Below, in pieces: positions 53,562 through 63,903 of a DNA stretch of 64,000 nt. Source of the stretch: an uncultured Methanobrevibacter sp. Its GTDB lineage: Archaea > Methanobacteriota > Methanobacteria > Methanobacteriales > Methanobacteriaceae. A program made the position numbers and the translations under genes. How positions within the stretch are numbered: the stretch's first letter is position 1; every line of letters begins with the position of its first letter. The notes under the pieces were generated by a model. The model saw only the letters and a program-made list of their open reading frames with translations. It was not told the origin of the DNA and searched no databases. The stretch spans positions 23,814 through 87,813 of the forward strand of contig CACYJH010000011.1 in the NCBI GenBank assembly GCA_902774685.1. The letters run 5' to 3'.

Positions 53562-54131
53562 ATGGATTTTATTTCAACATTATTGATTGCAATTGCACTT
53601 GCAATGGACGCATTTAGCGTTTCACTCACAAAAGGATTCACATTAAAGAAAATCATCAAAAGCCAAGCTTTATGGTTTGCAATTTTCTTTGGAGGATTCC
53701 AGTCACTTATGCCAATCCTTGGATGGTTAGGCGGAATCCAATTAGAGTGGCTTATCACTACTTTTGCTCCTTGGATAGCTTTTATCCTGCTTCTTCTGAT
53801 TGGATCAAATATGATAAGGGAAAGTTTCTCAAATGATGAAGAAGAAGATGATGGAGACAAATTTTCATTTAAGGAACTGACCTTGCTAGCAATAGCTACA
53901 AGCATTGATGCATTTGCAGTTGGAATAACCTATGCTGTATTGAAAACAGACATTTTAATCCCAATAATCATGATTGGAGTTACAGCATTCATATTTACAT
54001 TAATAGGCCTTTATCTAGGTAAAAAAATAGGAAATTACTTTGGAGACAAGTTTGAAATCCTTGGAGGAGTAATCCTAATTTTGCTTGGATTCAAAATACT
54101 CCTTGAAGGGCTTGGAATCTTGGTTTTATAA
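53562..54131 (+). CDS. mntP: manganese efflux pump MntP
   Basis: A 189-residue membrane protein with six helices in two inverted halves. Each half has the conserved Asp motif: IALAMDAFSVSLTKGF near residue 15 and IATSIDAFAVGITYA near residue 115. The loop between halves is acidic (SNDEEEDDGDKF). It exports Mn2+. I see no bacterial-type Mn riboswitch upstream. The ribosome binding site is weak and the gene lies 56 bases after nucS, so they may share a transcript. Confidence 0.9.
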   Translation: MDFISTLLIAIALAMDAFSVSLTKGFTLKKIIKSQALWFAIFFGGFQSLMPILGWLGGIQLEWLITTFAPWIAFILLLLIGSNMIRESFSNDEEEDDGDKFSFKELTLLAIATSIDAFAVGITYAVLKTDILIPIIMIGVTAFIFTLIGLYLGKKIGNYFGDKFEILGGVILILLGFKILLEGLGILVL

Positions 54132-54223
54132 AAAAAGAATAAGAAGAATAATTGAAAAATAAAATAATTAAAATAAAAATAATAAAAATTGTAATGAGCT
54201 TTAATTAATTAAGCTCTAAAAAT

Positions 54224-54724
54224 TTAGATATCTAAAACGAATCTTTCACCGCTTAATTCTTTTAAACGTTTAATCTCTTCCATTTGATGTCTTTTAGCAT
54301 AATCATTGTATGGCTTTGGAGATAAAGTGTGTCCATCATATTCCAACTTATATATTACAAACTCATCAGTATCCAAAAATATGACATCTTTCGCTTCTTT
54401 TAATTCGAGACTGTTTAATTCATTCATAATATTTTCATGCTCTTTTTCTTCCAGTTCGATAAGCTCATCAATATCCCTTGAAGCAAAGCTTGGATTGAAT
54501 TGCATAGCAAGTCCAATCATACCATTAACTTCTTTTCCACCAATATTAAATACAGATGCCCTTATATGATCCATCTGTTTGACCATATGCTCCAAAGTAG
54601 GTTTGGTAACTGGTATTTCACTTGCAGTCCCTAAAATGTTTATCTCATAATCATTTTCCCAATTTCCAATTCTATAGACTGCATAATTAATATTATCACA
54701 ATTGATTTTTTCAACTTTAACCAT
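54224..54724 (-). CDS. hypothetical protein
   Basis: A 166-residue soluble protein I do not recognise. It starts VKVEKINCDNINYAVYRIGNW with alternating strands, has a long charged helix (DIDELIELEEKEHENIMNEL), then a strand pair and a basic C-terminus. There are no metal or nucleotide motifs. AGTGAT lies 4 bases before the ATG. The composition is gene-like and the frame is complete. It converges on mntP. Confidence 0.62.
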   Translation of the reverse strand: MVKVEKINCDNINYAVYRIGNWENDYEINILGTASEIPVTKPTLEHMVKQMDHIRASVFNIGGKEVNGMIGLAMQFNPSFASRDIDELIELEEKEHENIMNELNSLELKEAKDVIFLDTDEFVIYKLEYDGHTLSPKPYNDYAKRHQMEEIKRLKELSGERFVLDI

Positions 54725-55000
54725 TTTATCACTTAACTTTAAAAATTATTCAATGCAATATTTTTCTAAATCTGATAAATATTATTATCTTATAAGTTAA
54801 TAAAATAGTTTACCTTAATTATTTTTAAAAATTATCTTAAATTTTAAATATAAGGTTAAATAAAAAGAATAATATTAGTAAATAACTTTTTAAGTAATTT
54901 TAAAATATTCTAAAAAAATTATTAAATTTTAAAAAGATTATTGAAAATTATTGAAAAACATTTCGATTATTAATTTTATTAAATAATGGGAGGTTAAAAA

Positions 55001-56056
55001 TTGGTAAAATATTGTCAAGAGTGTGGAAATGCAAGTTACGACAGTGCACCAGTTTGTGGTAACTGTGGTGCTAAACTGCCTCCAAAATCTGAAGCAAACT
55101 CTAGACCCCCTAAAAAAGATGGAATATCTAAACAAATGGCAGTAGGGAGGAAAACTGAAGAATCCATATTTTCTGGAAAATCCGTCAGTTTTGGTGAAGG
55201 ATTATCCAAAAAATTATCTGGCTTCGATTTAAGCAAATACAGCAATACTGCTAAAGCGAAAAAAGCAAAAGAAAGTGCTGAACAAGTTAAAAGTTCCAAA
55301 CCTTCTTTCAGCAAAACTGCAACTGAAGGTTTCAAGCAAAAAGATAAGGGAATAAAAAACCCTGCTAAAAAGTTCGGCACCACAAAAGCTGAAGAAACTA
55401 CAAAGGAAATCAAAAAGGAAACTCCTAAAAAAGAGAAAAAGGCTGAACCAAAAATTATTCAAAAAACCAAGGAACAAGGTTCCAGCATTAATTTCAGAAA
55501 AGTAGCAATTGCAGCAATTCTCATGTTAATTATTCTTCTTATCGCAGGAATTGGAATCAACGGAATCCAAAACCAAACTACAGATGAAGTTAAAACCTAT
55601 ACTGATGGTGTAATAAACTACAATTACTCTGGAAATTGGTCCATGTACAACAATACTGATGGAAACGGCAATTCCAGCGATATTGCATTTAAAACTAAAG
55701 ATAACACATTGATTGGATTTACTACAATTCAAAGTGACGACATTACATATGATAAGATCATAAGTGATGTCAATGCAACTGCACAGTCCTTAAACGGAGA
55801 AGTTCTAGAAGCTAAAACCGTTTATGTTGGAGAAGTCCCATCCTTAGAAATGACAATAAGCACTGCTGATCAAGGATATTCAAGATACATATGTACCTTA
55901 CGTGATGGAATATACTACAGCTTTGTCATAAACAATGGAAAATCCAACAATCAAGACATCAGTGCTTTGAATACCACTGAAATCCAAAACATGATTAATA
56001 GTATTAGTTTTGTATCACCTGACTACAGCACTACAGATGGTGCTGAAATAGCTTAA
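55001..56056 (+). CDS. zinc-ribbon protein with one membrane helix and an extracellular domain
   Basis: A 351-residue protein. An N-terminal zinc ribbon (YCQECGNASYDSAPVCGNCGAKL) is followed by a Lys/Ser-rich linker of about 135 residues, one transmembrane helix (about residues 168-187), and a C-terminal domain of about 150 residues rich in Asn and Thr. That outer domain resembles the small PsbP-like modules found in Methanobrevibacter surface proteins. The start is a TTG at 55001, supported by GGGAGG 7 bases upstream; no ATG is nearby. Function unknown. A sensor or cell-envelope role is inferred from topology. Confidence 0.76.
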   Translation: MVKYCQECGNASYDSAPVCGNCGAKLPPKSEANSRPPKKDGISKQMAVGRKTEESIFSGKSVSFGEGLSKKLSGFDLSKYSNTAKAKKAKESAEQVKSSKPSFSKTATEGFKQKDKGIKNPAKKFGTTKAEETTKEIKKETPKKEKKAEPKIIQKTKEQGSSINFRKVAIAAILMLIILLIAGIGINGIQNQTTDEVKTYTDGVINYNYSGNWSMYNNTDGNGNSSDIAFKTKDNTLIGFTTIQSDDITYDKIISDVNATAQSLNGEVLEAKTVYVGEVPSLEMTISTADQGYSRYICTLRDGIYYSFVINNGKSNNQDISALNTTEIQNMINSISFVSPDYSTTDGAEIA

Positions 56057-56251
56057 GAAATAGCTTAAACTAATATTATTAATTTTTATTTTTCTTTTAT
56101 TTTTAAGTTCTTTTAGAATAATTCTTTTATTTTCTATTTTTCTTTATTTTTTCTTTTTAATTATTTTCTTATTTCGAATTTTTCCTTTAATTTTATACGA
56201 TTTTTAAATTTTACGACTTTAATATCTTAAACAAGCAACTGAGGTAAAAAA

Positions 56252-57106
56252 ATGAATTTGATTAAAATAGCCCTTTGTCAAATGAATGTTGTTGACAATA
56301 AGGAAGAAAACATCAAAAAAGCCATTCAAATGATTAGGGACTCTAAAAAACAGGGAGCTGATTTAGCTGTTCTTCCTGAAATGTTTAACTGCCCATATGA
56401 AAATGAAAAATTCATAGAATATGGTGAAGAATTCGAAGACAGCCCAACTTTAAATAGAATCGCTGAAACTGCAAAGGAAGAAAATATCCATGTATTGGCA
56501 GGATCAATACCTGAGATAGAAATGTCCCTTGGTGAAGATGGAAAAGATGAAAAGTCAATATACAATACCTCAGTCCTCTTTGACAATCATGGAAAAATCC
56601 TTGGAAAACATAGGAAAATGCATCTTTTTGATATCGATGTCAAAGGAAAGATCTATTTTAAGGAATCTGACACATTAAGTGCAGGCTCAAACTTTACTGT
56701 AATCGAAACAGAACTGGCAACAATTGGAATAGGCATCTGCTATGACATAAGATTTGTGGAACTTTCAAGAATCATGACACTTAACGGAGCAGAAATCTTG
56801 ATTTTCCCAGGAGCATTCAATTTGACAACTGGCCCTGCACATTGGGAAATTCTCTTTAAATCAAGAGCATTGGACAATCAAGTCTATACTATAGGGGTAG
56901 CACCTGCCTTAGATGAGACCGCAAATTATAACTCATTCGGACATTCAATAGCTGTAAATCCATGGGGAGAAGTAATTGAAGAATTGGATTTTGAAGAAGA
57001 TTTGAAGATTGTAGAAATAGATTTAAATGAAATCAAAAGAATAAGAGAGGAAATACCTATTTTAAAAAATAGACGATGCGATTTATACGAAATTAAGGAA
57101 AAATAG
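56252..57106 (+). CDS. carbon-nitrogen hydrolase (nitrilase superfamily, omega-amidase-like)
   Basis: A 284-residue enzyme with the Glu-Lys-Cys triad: LPEMFNCPYENEKF (Glu), GKHRKMHLFDIDV (Lys), and IGIGICYDIRFVELSRIM (Cys). FPGAFNLTTGPAHWEILFKSRALDN follows, as in Nit2/omega-amidase proteins. It should hydrolyse an amide or nitrile, for example alpha-ketoglutaramate, but the substrate is not proven. GAGGT precedes the ATG. It is monocistronic. Confidence 0.9.
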   Translation: MNLIKIALCQMNVVDNKEENIKKAIQMIRDSKKQGADLAVLPEMFNCPYENEKFIEYGEEFEDSPTLNRIAETAKEENIHVLAGSIPEIEMSLGEDGKDEKSIYNTSVLFDNHGKILGKHRKMHLFDIDVKGKIYFKESDTLSAGSNFTVIETELATIGIGICYDIRFVELSRIMTLNGAEILIFPGAFNLTTGPAHWEILFKSRALDNQVYTIGVAPALDETANYNSFGHSIAVNPWGEVIEELDFEEDLKIVEIDLNEIKRIREEIPILKNRRCDLYEIKEK

Positions 57107-57251
57107 AAAAATAAAAATAGGATTCATGAAATAGACATGTAATTTCATGAAAGAAAAAAAACTCAAAAAATAAAAATAAAAAAATTAATAAAACTATAAA
57201 AAAAATAAATTAAATAAAAAAAGAGCAAAAGAAATAAACTAAATTAAAAAT

Positions 57252-58103
57252 CTATTTTAATTTAGCTAATCTTTTCTCAAAGTATGCTAATTTTTTCTCA
57301 TTGTCAGCAAAGACTTCACAAGCAGTCTCCAAGACTCTGACTTCATTGTCATAATCATTCATTTTTCTATAGAGAACACATAATCTCTTATATGGAGCGT
57401 CCTTTGCTTGTTTTGATTCGACATATCTTTCATATTCCTTGATTGCCTTTTGCAAATTAGCATTTTCCATTTCCTTAATTGTGCTCATTGGAATGACTTT
57501 TACAATAGCTTTTCCTGATGCCTTAGCCTTTTTCCTTTTTTCAGCCTTTTTGATTGCCTTGTTACAGGATTTCTTAAAGTCCTTGTCATCTTCACTTTTT
57601 CTTGCCTTCTTGATGAGTGCAATAGCGTCATCAGTACCTAAATCACCTAAAGCTTGAATTGCAGCTAACTTTACACCCCAATCCTCATCATCAAGACATT
57701 TTGCAATGGTGTCCAATTCATCTTCAGCTTGAAGTTCACCTAAAGCACGAACAGCAACTTTTCTGACACCGAAATCCTCATCATCAGTGGATTCGACAAA
57801 ATAAGGAATGACCTTTGGATCTTCAGTTTCCTTAAGTGCAAAAGCCAAAAATCTTTTATCTTTTCCTTCCGCTTTGGCAAATTCTTCAATCAATTTGTCT
57901 ACAGCAAGGTCTCCCATATTTCCAAGGATCTCTGCAGCCTTAAAACGAACTTGAGCGTTTTCATCTTTAGTAGCTTCAATTAAAGGTTCGATTATTGAAT
58001 CATCAGTAACTCCAGCTAAACTTTCTACAGCCACTTTCCTAGTAGCTACATCCTCATCTTTCAATGCTTCAACAGCTTCTTCAATTGATAATTTTCCAAC
58101 CAT
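57252..58103 (-). CDS. HEAT-repeat / phycocyanobilin-lyase-like repeat protein
   Basis: A 283-residue helical repeat protein. About five HEAT units occupy residues 5-190, for example VRFKAAEILGNMGDLAVDKLIEEF, VRKVAVRALGELQAEDELDTI and VKLAAIQALGDLGTDDAIALI. The last 90 residues form a TPR-like pair (LQKAIKEYERYVESKQAKDA). Likely a scaffold; partner unknown. GAGGAT precedes the ATG. It is divergent from the Lhr helicase gene. Confidence 0.85.
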   Translation of the reverse strand: MVGKLSIEEAVEALKDEDVATRKVAVESLAGVTDDSIIEPLIEATKDENAQVRFKAAEILGNMGDLAVDKLIEEFAKAEGKDKRFLAFALKETEDPKVIPYFVESTDDEDFGVRKVAVRALGELQAEDELDTIAKCLDDEDWGVKLAAIQALGDLGTDDAIALIKKARKSEDDKDFKKSCNKAIKKAEKRKKAKASGKAIVKVIPMSTIKEMENANLQKAIKEYERYVESKQAKDAPYKRLCVLYRKMNDYDNEVRVLETACEVFADNEKKLAYFEKRLAKLK

Positions 58104-58361
58104 AATAAATCCTCTATCAATAAGATCAATCGAATAAAAATCATTAATAATCCGAATGGTTAATTTAAAAATCTTTAAAATTTGATTATTAAAAATATTT
58201 TTAATTTAATAATATTTAAGTTAAACTAATATTTAAATTAATTTGAATAAAATAAACTTAACTATAAAATAAATAAATTACATAATAAGAAAGTAAGCAG
58301 ATTAAAAAATCTAACTGAAAACACCAAAAATTAAATAGATATAATAAAATTTATTGATAAT

Positions 58362-60962
58362 ATGATTACAAAACAAACCAAAAGCTATTCAAAAAAACAG
58401 ATATATAAAAATCTCCATCCTTATGTTAAGGAATGGTTTGAGAATAGCTTTGAGGACTTTACACCTGCACAAAAACAAGCAATTCCTGAAATACATAAAG
58501 GGAATAATATTCTTGTTTCATCACCGACAGGATCAGGTAAAACATTGACTGCATTCCTATCAGTCATAAATGAATTGACAGCACTTGCAGATAAGGGAGA
58601 GCTCGAAGACAAGGTTTATTGCATCTACATATCTCCCCTTAAGGCTTTGGACAATGACATTGAAAGAAATCTTGACGAACCGCTTAGGGAAATAGAAAAA
58701 ATAGCTGGAAAGCCATTGAATATTCGTAAAGCAGTAAGGACTGGAGATACAAGCCAATATCAAAGAACAAAGATGCTGAAATCCCCACCTCATATCCTGA
58801 TTACAACCCCTGAAACATTGTCAATCCTGCTTGTTGCACCTAAATTCAGGGAAAAGCTGTCACATGTGAAATATGTGATTGTCGACGAAATCCACTCACT
58901 TGCTGAAAATAAGAGAGGTGTTCATTTGAGCCTGTCCTTGGAACGTCTTCAGGCATTGATTGGAGGATTTACAAGAATCGGATTATCCGCTACAGTCAGC
59001 CCACTTGAAGAGGTTGCAAGATTCCTTGTAGGATACGAATACGGAACGGAAAGGGATTGCATCCTTGTTGATATAAACTATCTGAAGGAATTGGATATAG
59101 AAGTAATCTCACCAGTTGATGACATTGTAATAGCTGACGATGAAGATACAAGAATGGCAACATATGCATTGATTGATGATTTGGTAATGGAACATAAGAC
59201 AAGCCTGATATTTACAAACACCCGTAGTGCAACCGAAAGATATGTCTACAATCTGAAAAAGCTCTATGGGGAGCATTTCAACAACAGCAACATTATGGCT
59301 CACCATTCCTCACTGTCAAAGGAATCAAGGTTAAGGACTGAGGAAAAGCTCAAAAAAGGAGAGCTTAAGGTTGTCGTTTCCTCCACTTCACTTGAACTCG
59401 GTATAGACATAGGTTACATTGACCTTGTAATCTTAATCAATTCACCAAAATCAGTGTCTAGAGCATTGCAGAGAATAGGCAGAAGCGGTCACAGACTTCA
59501 TGAAAAGTCAAAGGGAAGGATCATAGTCACAGATAGGGATGAACTGGTGGAATGTTCAGTTCTTCTTAAAAATGCTAAAGAGGGAAAAATCGACAATATC
59601 AAAATCCCTAAAGACTGCTTGGATGTGCTTTCACAGCATATTTATGGAATGAGCATTGAAAATCCTTGGGATATCGACTATGCCTATGACATAATCAGAA
59701 AAAGCTACTGCTATAAGGACTTGGATAAGGATGATTATGAGGATGTCCTAAGCTATTTGGCAGGAGAATATGTTGAACTTGAAGACAGGTATGTCTATGC
59801 GAAAATTTGGATAGACTATAAGGAAAACACCTTTGGAAAAAGGGGAAAGCTTGCAAGAATGCTCTATTCAACAAATATCGGAACAATACCGGACACTTCT
59901 TCAGTTGCGGTGAAATGTGATGGGGAAGTGATCGGCAGGGTTGAAGAGGACTTTATGGAAAAGCTCAAAAAAGGTGACAGTTTCGTTCTCGGAGGAAGAA
60001 CCTACAGATTCAATTATGGAAAGGGAATGACAATCAATGTCTCACCGGCATCAGGACCTCCTACAATCCCATCATGGTATTCAGAACAGCTCCCTCTTGC
60101 ATTTGACCTTGCAGTTGACATTCAAAGGTTCAGATATGTCTTGGAAAGCAAGTTCCAATATGGAAGATCAAAAGAGGAGATTATGGAATTCCTCCATGAA
60201 TACCTTTATGTGGATGAGTTTGCAGCAAATTCAATCTATGAATACTTCAATGAACAGTTCCTATATGCACAGATACCTCATAAGCAGAAGCTTCTTGTTG
60301 AATACTATACTGGATTTGGAGGGCGAAAATTCGTTGTTTTCCATAGCTTATTTGGAAGAAAGACAAATGATGCAATAGCAAGGGCTGTAGCTTACGTAGC
60401 CAGTGACAGGAACAAGAGGAACATTACAATTTCAATCACAGACAATGGATTTTACTTAAGTTCAGACGGTAAAATGGGTGCATTGGAAGCATTGAAAAAA
60501 TTGACTCCAACAAACTTTGAAAACATACTCATCAGATCACTTGATAAGACAGAAACCTTGGCAAGCAGATTCAGACATTGCGCAGGAAGGTCACTCATGA
60601 CTTTAAGAAGATATAAGGGTCATGAAAAGTCTGTAGGAAGACAGCAGGTCAGAGGAAAAATATTGTTGAAGTACATTCAAGAAATGGACAATAATTTCCC
60701 CATACTCAAGGAATCCAGAAGGGAAGCCACTGAAGATTATATGGACATCAAAAATGCAAAAAGAGTCATTTCTTGGATACATAGCGGCGAAATGGAAATA
60801 AAAACCATAAATACAATCATTCCAAGCCCATTTGCATTCAATCTTGTATCTCAAGGATATCTTGAAGTTCTAAAGCAGAACGACAAATCAGAGTTTACCA
60901 AAAGAATGCACAGGGCAGTTATAGAAAAGATAAAAGAACAGATGGAAAATGATTATTATTGA
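58362..60962 (+). CDS. Lhr-type ATP-dependent DNA helicase
   Basis: An 866-residue superfamily 2 helicase of the Lhr-Core kind. Motifs: [16 protein letters not shown] (Q motif), [12 protein letters not shown] (Walker A), [13 protein letters not shown] (Walker B DExH), GLSATVSP (III), and [11 protein letters not shown] (VI). Then comes a winged-helix plus the Lhr-specific beta domain ([19 protein letters not shown]). Lhr proteins unwind DNA and DNA:RNA during repair. There is no clear ribosome binding site, and a TATA-like GATATAATAAAA lies close upstream, so the mRNA may be leaderless. Confidence 0.92.
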   Translation: MITKQTKSYSKKQIYKNLHPYVKEWFENSFEDFTPAQKQAIPEIHKGNNILVSSPTGSGKTLTAFLSVINELTALADKGELEDKVYCIYISPLKALDNDIERNLDEPLREIEKIAGKPLNIRKAVRTGDTSQYQRTKMLKSPPHILITTPETLSILLVAPKFREKLSHVKYVIVDEIHSLAENKRGVHLSLSLERLQALIGGFTRIGLSATVSPLEEVARFLVGYEYGTERDCILVDINYLKELDIEVISPVDDIVIADDEDTRMATYALIDDLVMEHKTSLIFTNTRSATERYVYNLKKLYGEHFNNSNIMAHHSSLSKESRLRTEEKLKKGELKVVVSSTSLELGIDIGYIDLVILINSPKSVSRALQRIGRSGHRLHEKSKGRIIVTDRDELVECSVLLKNAKEGKIDNIKIPKDCLDVLSQHIYGMSIENPWDIDYAYDIIRKSYCYKDLDKDDYEDVLSYLAGEYVELEDRYVYAKIWIDYKENTFGKRGKLARMLYSTNIGTIPDTSSVAVKCDGEVIGRVEEDFMEKLKKGDSFVLGGRTYRFNYGKGMTINVSPASGPPTIPSWYSEQLPLAFDLAVDIQRFRYVLESKFQYGRSKEEIMEFLHEYLYVDEFAANSIYEYFNEQFLYAQIPHKQKLLVEYYTGFGGRKFVVFHSLFGRKTNDAIARAVAYVASDRNKRNITISITDNGFYLSSDGKMGALEALKKLTPTNFENILIRSLDKTETLASRFRHCAGRSLMTLRRYKGHEKSVGRQQVRGKILLKYIQEMDNNFPILKESRREATEDYMDIKNAKRVISWIHSGEMEIKTINTIIPSPFAFNLVSQGYLEVLKQNDKSEFTKRMHRAVIEKIKEQMENDYY

Positions 60963-61131
60963 TTTGAAACATGCAAAAAAGAATTATTTAGACCAATGCA
61001 GAATATTAAGCTATTAAACTGATTTAAATCCATTTATAGTTTAATATAGTAAATTTAGAACAAAATAAAAATGTTTAAATACTATAAAAATATATTGTAT
61101 TTAGTTAATATTGATGATTGGAGGGTGACAA

Positions 61132-61557
61132 ATGTACTTGGAATTTTGGATAGTGCTTGCAATCATATTTTTAATTGGGGAATTGATGACTGGGGGCTTC
61201 TACCTATTATCCATAGGAATAGGAGCAATAGCTGCAGCCATACTGAATTATCTCCAATATAGCATTACAACCCAAATAATCGCATTCATTTTGATTACAC
61301 TGATTTTCATATTGATTTCAAGACCATTATATAGGAAATTGAATCAGAATACTGTTGATAAGAAATCAAACACTGAAAGGCTGATTGGGTTGAAGGCAAA
61401 AGCTACAGATGATATCGATTCACATAAGATCGGAACAATCAATGTGAATGGAGAAATCTGGAAGGCGATTTCTGATGAAATGATATCCAAAGGAGAAGAA
61501 GTGGAAATCATTGATATAGAAGGAGTCAAGTTAAAAGTTAAGAAATTAGATAATTAA
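61132..61557 (+). CDS. NfeD-like membrane protein
   Basis: A 141-residue short-form NfeD protein. Two to three N-terminal membrane helices (FWIVLAIIFLIGELMTGGFYLL and following) precede a C-terminal OB-fold (about residues 85-141) with GLKAKATDDIDSHKIGTINVNGEIWKA. NfeD proteins pair with stomatin-like SPFH proteins in membrane microdomains. The SPFH gene follows 35 bases downstream, confirming the pairing. GGAGGGTGA precedes the ATG. Confidence 0.9.
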   Translation: MYLEFWIVLAIIFLIGELMTGGFYLLSIGIGAIAAAILNYLQYSITTQIIAFILITLIFILISRPLYRKLNQNTVDKKSNTERLIGLKAKATDDIDSHKIGTINVNGEIWKAISDEMISKGEEVEIIDIEGVKLKVKKLDN

Positions 61558-61592
61558 ATAGAAATTTATGAAATCTTTTAGAAGGTGAAAGA

Positions 61593-62549
61593 ATGAGCAT
61601 CATATTATTAATTTTAATCATAATAATCCTTGTAGTATTCGCATCAAAAACTTTGCAAATCTTGAGACCTTATGAGAAGGGTGTTGTAGAAAGATTAGGA
61701 AAATATAACAGAACTGTTGAAAGCGGTTTGAACATTATCGTCCCATTTGTTGAAACAATAAGAAAAGTTGATTTGAGGGAACAGGTAGTGGACGTTCCTC
61801 CTCAAGAGGTAATCACTAAAGATAACGCAGTTGTAGTTGTTGATTGTGTAATCTTTTATGAAGTCATTGACGCATTCAATGCGGTTTATAATGTTGCAAA
61901 CTTCTATCAAGCAATTACCAAACTCGCTCAAACTAACTTAAGGAACATCATTGGGGATTTGGAATTGGACCAAACCTTGACTTCAAGGGAAATGATCAAT
62001 ACAGAATTGCGTGAAGTTCTTGATGTAGCAACTGACAAATGGGGAACAAAAGTAGTTAGAGTGGAAATTCAAAGAATTGAACCTCCAAAGGACATTGTTG
62101 AAGCAATGAGTAAACAGATGAAAGCTGAAAGGTTCAAAAGAGCAACCATCTTGGAATCTGAAGGTTATAAGGAATCTGAAATCCAAAAGGCTGAAGGGGA
62201 CAAGCAAGCAAAGATTCTTGCAGCTCAAGCAGAAGCGGAAGCCATCAAACAAGTTGCAGATGCTAACAAATACCGTGAAATAGCTGTTGCAGAAGGTAAG
62301 GCAAAAGCTACTGAAATAACCTATAATGCAATTCACACAGGAAATCCAACTAATGACCTTATTGCAATCAAATATTTGGAAGCTCTTGAAAAAGTTGCTG
62401 ATGGAAATGCCACTAAAATCTTCTTGCCAACTGAAGTTTCAGGGATTTTAGGATCTGTTGGAGGAATTGCTGAATTGTTTAAGGAAGATTCAGACAAATC
62501 CAAAGATTCTAAACTTATAGAAGATATTGTGGAATATGATGAAGAATAG
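61593..62549 (+). CDS. SPFH/stomatin-like membrane scaffold protein
   Basis: A 318-residue stomatin/prohibitin-family protein. An N-terminal membrane helix is followed by the SPFH domain (LQILRPYEKGVVERLGKYNRTVESGLN, VDLREQVVDVPPQEVITKDN) and a coiled coil around residues 175-240 (KQMKAERFKRATILESEGYKESE). Such proteins assemble into ring-like membrane scaffolds that regulate proteases or lipid domains. It is co-transcribed with the NfeD-like gene upstream and the DUF5518 gene downstream. AAGGTGA lies 5 bases before the ATG. Confidence 0.92.
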   Translation: MSIILLILIIIILVVFASKTLQILRPYEKGVVERLGKYNRTVESGLNIIVPFVETIRKVDLREQVVDVPPQEVITKDNAVVVVDCVIFYEVIDAFNAVYNVANFYQAITKLAQTNLRNIIGDLELDQTLTSREMINTELREVLDVATDKWGTKVVRVEIQRIEPPKDIVEAMSKQMKAERFKRATILESEGYKESEIQKAEGDKQAKILAAQAEAEAIKQVADANKYREIAVAEGKAKATEITYNAIHTGNPTNDLIAIKYLEALEKVADGNATKIFLPTEVSGILGSVGGIAELFKEDSDKSKDSKLIEDIVEYDEE

Positions 62550-62584
62550 AAATCTGACTATTGAAACCAAATAGAGGTGATATC

Positions 62585-62959
62585 ATGGCAAAGATGAGTT
62601 CTGTATTATTGGGATTTATCCTGACATTAATCGTTTATTTATTCTTTGGACACTATGAGTTCTGGGGCCTTTTGATTGTAGGATTCATAGTAGGATATGT
62701 TGCTCACGAAGGAATAGTTGGTGGAATGTGGAATGCAGCACTTGCAGGTGCATTCGGTACAATTGTAGCGGCATTCCTATTCGTATTGCTCGTAACCGTT
62801 GGAGGAACAGCATTGATGGGTCCTCTTGGAGGGCTTACCGGATTTACCATATCTGGAATTTCAAGCCTATTTGCAGTTATCTTCGAAATAATCAAATATA
62901 TGATTGTTATGGGAATAACAGGTGCTGCAGGTGGAGCATTAAGCAAAGAGAAAAATTAA
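62585..62959 (+). CDS. DUF5518 family small membrane protein
   Basis: A 124-residue protein with about four membrane helices, very rich in Gly and Ala (GGTALMGPLGGLTGFTISGISS). It fits DUF5518 membrane proteins common in methanogens and other archaea; function unknown. The frame extends upstream to 62561, but AGAGGTGATATC directly before the ATG at 62585 marks the start. It lies 35 bases after the SPFH gene, so it is likely part of the same membrane-domain operon. A T-rich terminator tract follows (62975-63025). Confidence 0.8.
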   Translation: MAKMSSVLLGFILTLIVYLFFGHYEFWGLLIVGFIVGYVAHEGIVGGMWNAALAGAFGTIVAAFLFVLLVTVGGTALMGPLGGLTGFTISGISSLFAVIFEIIKYMIVMGITGAAGGALSKEKN

Positions 62960-62969
62960 ACTAAATAAA

Positions 62970-63025
62970 ATTTTAATTTTTCTTTTTTATTCTTTTTTTC
63001 TTTTTTTCTTTTTTACTTTCTAAAT
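62970..63025 (+). terminator. poly-T terminator of the NfeD-SPFH-DUF5518 operon
   Basis: Several long T-runs separated by single bases follow the last gene of the operon, the usual hairpin-free archaeal terminator. Confidence 0.5.
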
Positions 63026-63194
63026 ACCTAAGGAATTTTATTTATTCTATTTTTTTAAAAATAATTTTTTATAATTTCTCTTTTTATGAAAAAAATATTA
63101 AACTTTAAATTATATGAAAAATAAAGATTTAATAAGATATTTTAAAAAAACAATAATCTTTGAGGAATATAATAAATTAGTTTTAGGTGATTTG

Positions 63195-63728
63195 ATGGTA
63201 GATGCAGAAAAGGCAAAAAAACCTAAAGGAAACAGAAATAAAAATTCGAATTTGCCGGATATAGATTTGAAATCATTAATATTCGGTGCAGCGGCATACG
63301 CATTTTTCCCACTTATATCATACCAATATGGTCAAGATATACTTATGGCATTTGCAGCTATTGGACCACTTTATATAGGTTATAAAGCAAAAACCAATTT
63401 AAAAGCTGTTCTTTTAGGAATTGTCGGTGCAACACCATTGCTCTATTTTGCCTATGGAGGATTTATAGGACCTTACACACCAAGCGAAATAGGAGATCTC
63501 GTTACAGCTTTAGTCATCCTTGGTCTTGGTGGAATTATGGCATTCTTCGGTGCTTACCTCTACAGAAGCAGAGCTAAAGACATTGCTGATTACGAAGAAG
63601 CATCCAGCTACAAAGGAACCAAAAATGTCCCAATAAAAATGAAAAAAATGGAAGACACCGGAAGTGTAGCAACAAATATCCGCAACCTCTTCTTGCCACA
63701 AAGAAAAAAGAAAGATGATGATGAATAA
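63195..63728 (+). CDS. hypothetical membrane protein
   Basis: About 177 residues. A Lys/Asn-rich cytosolic N-terminus is followed by four predicted membrane helices (about residues 25-125: SLIFGAAAYAFFPLISY through LVTALVILGLGGIMAFFGAYLY) and a basic C-terminus ending in a Lys/Asp run (KKKDDDE). No family recognised. The frame can be read from 63114, but AGGTGAT lies 3 bases before the ATG at 63195. The upstream codons are AT-rich and of low quality. A strong hairpin terminator follows the stop. Confidence 0.68.
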   Translation: MVDAEKAKKPKGNRNKNSNLPDIDLKSLIFGAAAYAFFPLISYQYGQDILMAFAAIGPLYIGYKAKTNLKAVLLGIVGATPLLYFAYGGFIGPYTPSEIGDLVTALVILGLGGIMAFFGAYLYRSRAKDIADYEEASSYKGTKNVPIKMKKMEDTGSVATNIRNLFLPQRKKKDDDE

Positions 63729-63739
63729 AACAAAAAAAC

Positions 63740-63764
63740 AATTAGAATTGAATCAATTCTAATT
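63740..63764 (+). terminator. hairpin terminator
   Basis: AATTAGAATTG pairs perfectly with CAATTCTAATT around a 3-base loop, followed by a T-rich run. It ends the upstream membrane-protein gene and may also serve the opposite strand. Confidence 0.7.
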
Positions 63765-63903
63765 ATTTCTCTTTTTTTATAAATTTTTAAAAGCAATTTT
63801 AAAATCAGATAAGAATAAGCTATTTTTCAAGAATTAGTTTTATAACTATCGAACTAATTATTGTGAAATAAAAAAAGAAAAAATAATGAAAAGAAAATTA
63901 TGT

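Noticed and set aside
61071..61262. 63-residue plus-strand ORF overlapping the NfeD-like gene
   Set aside because: Out-of-frame shadow of the NfeD-like gene, which has the strong ribosome binding site and a family match.
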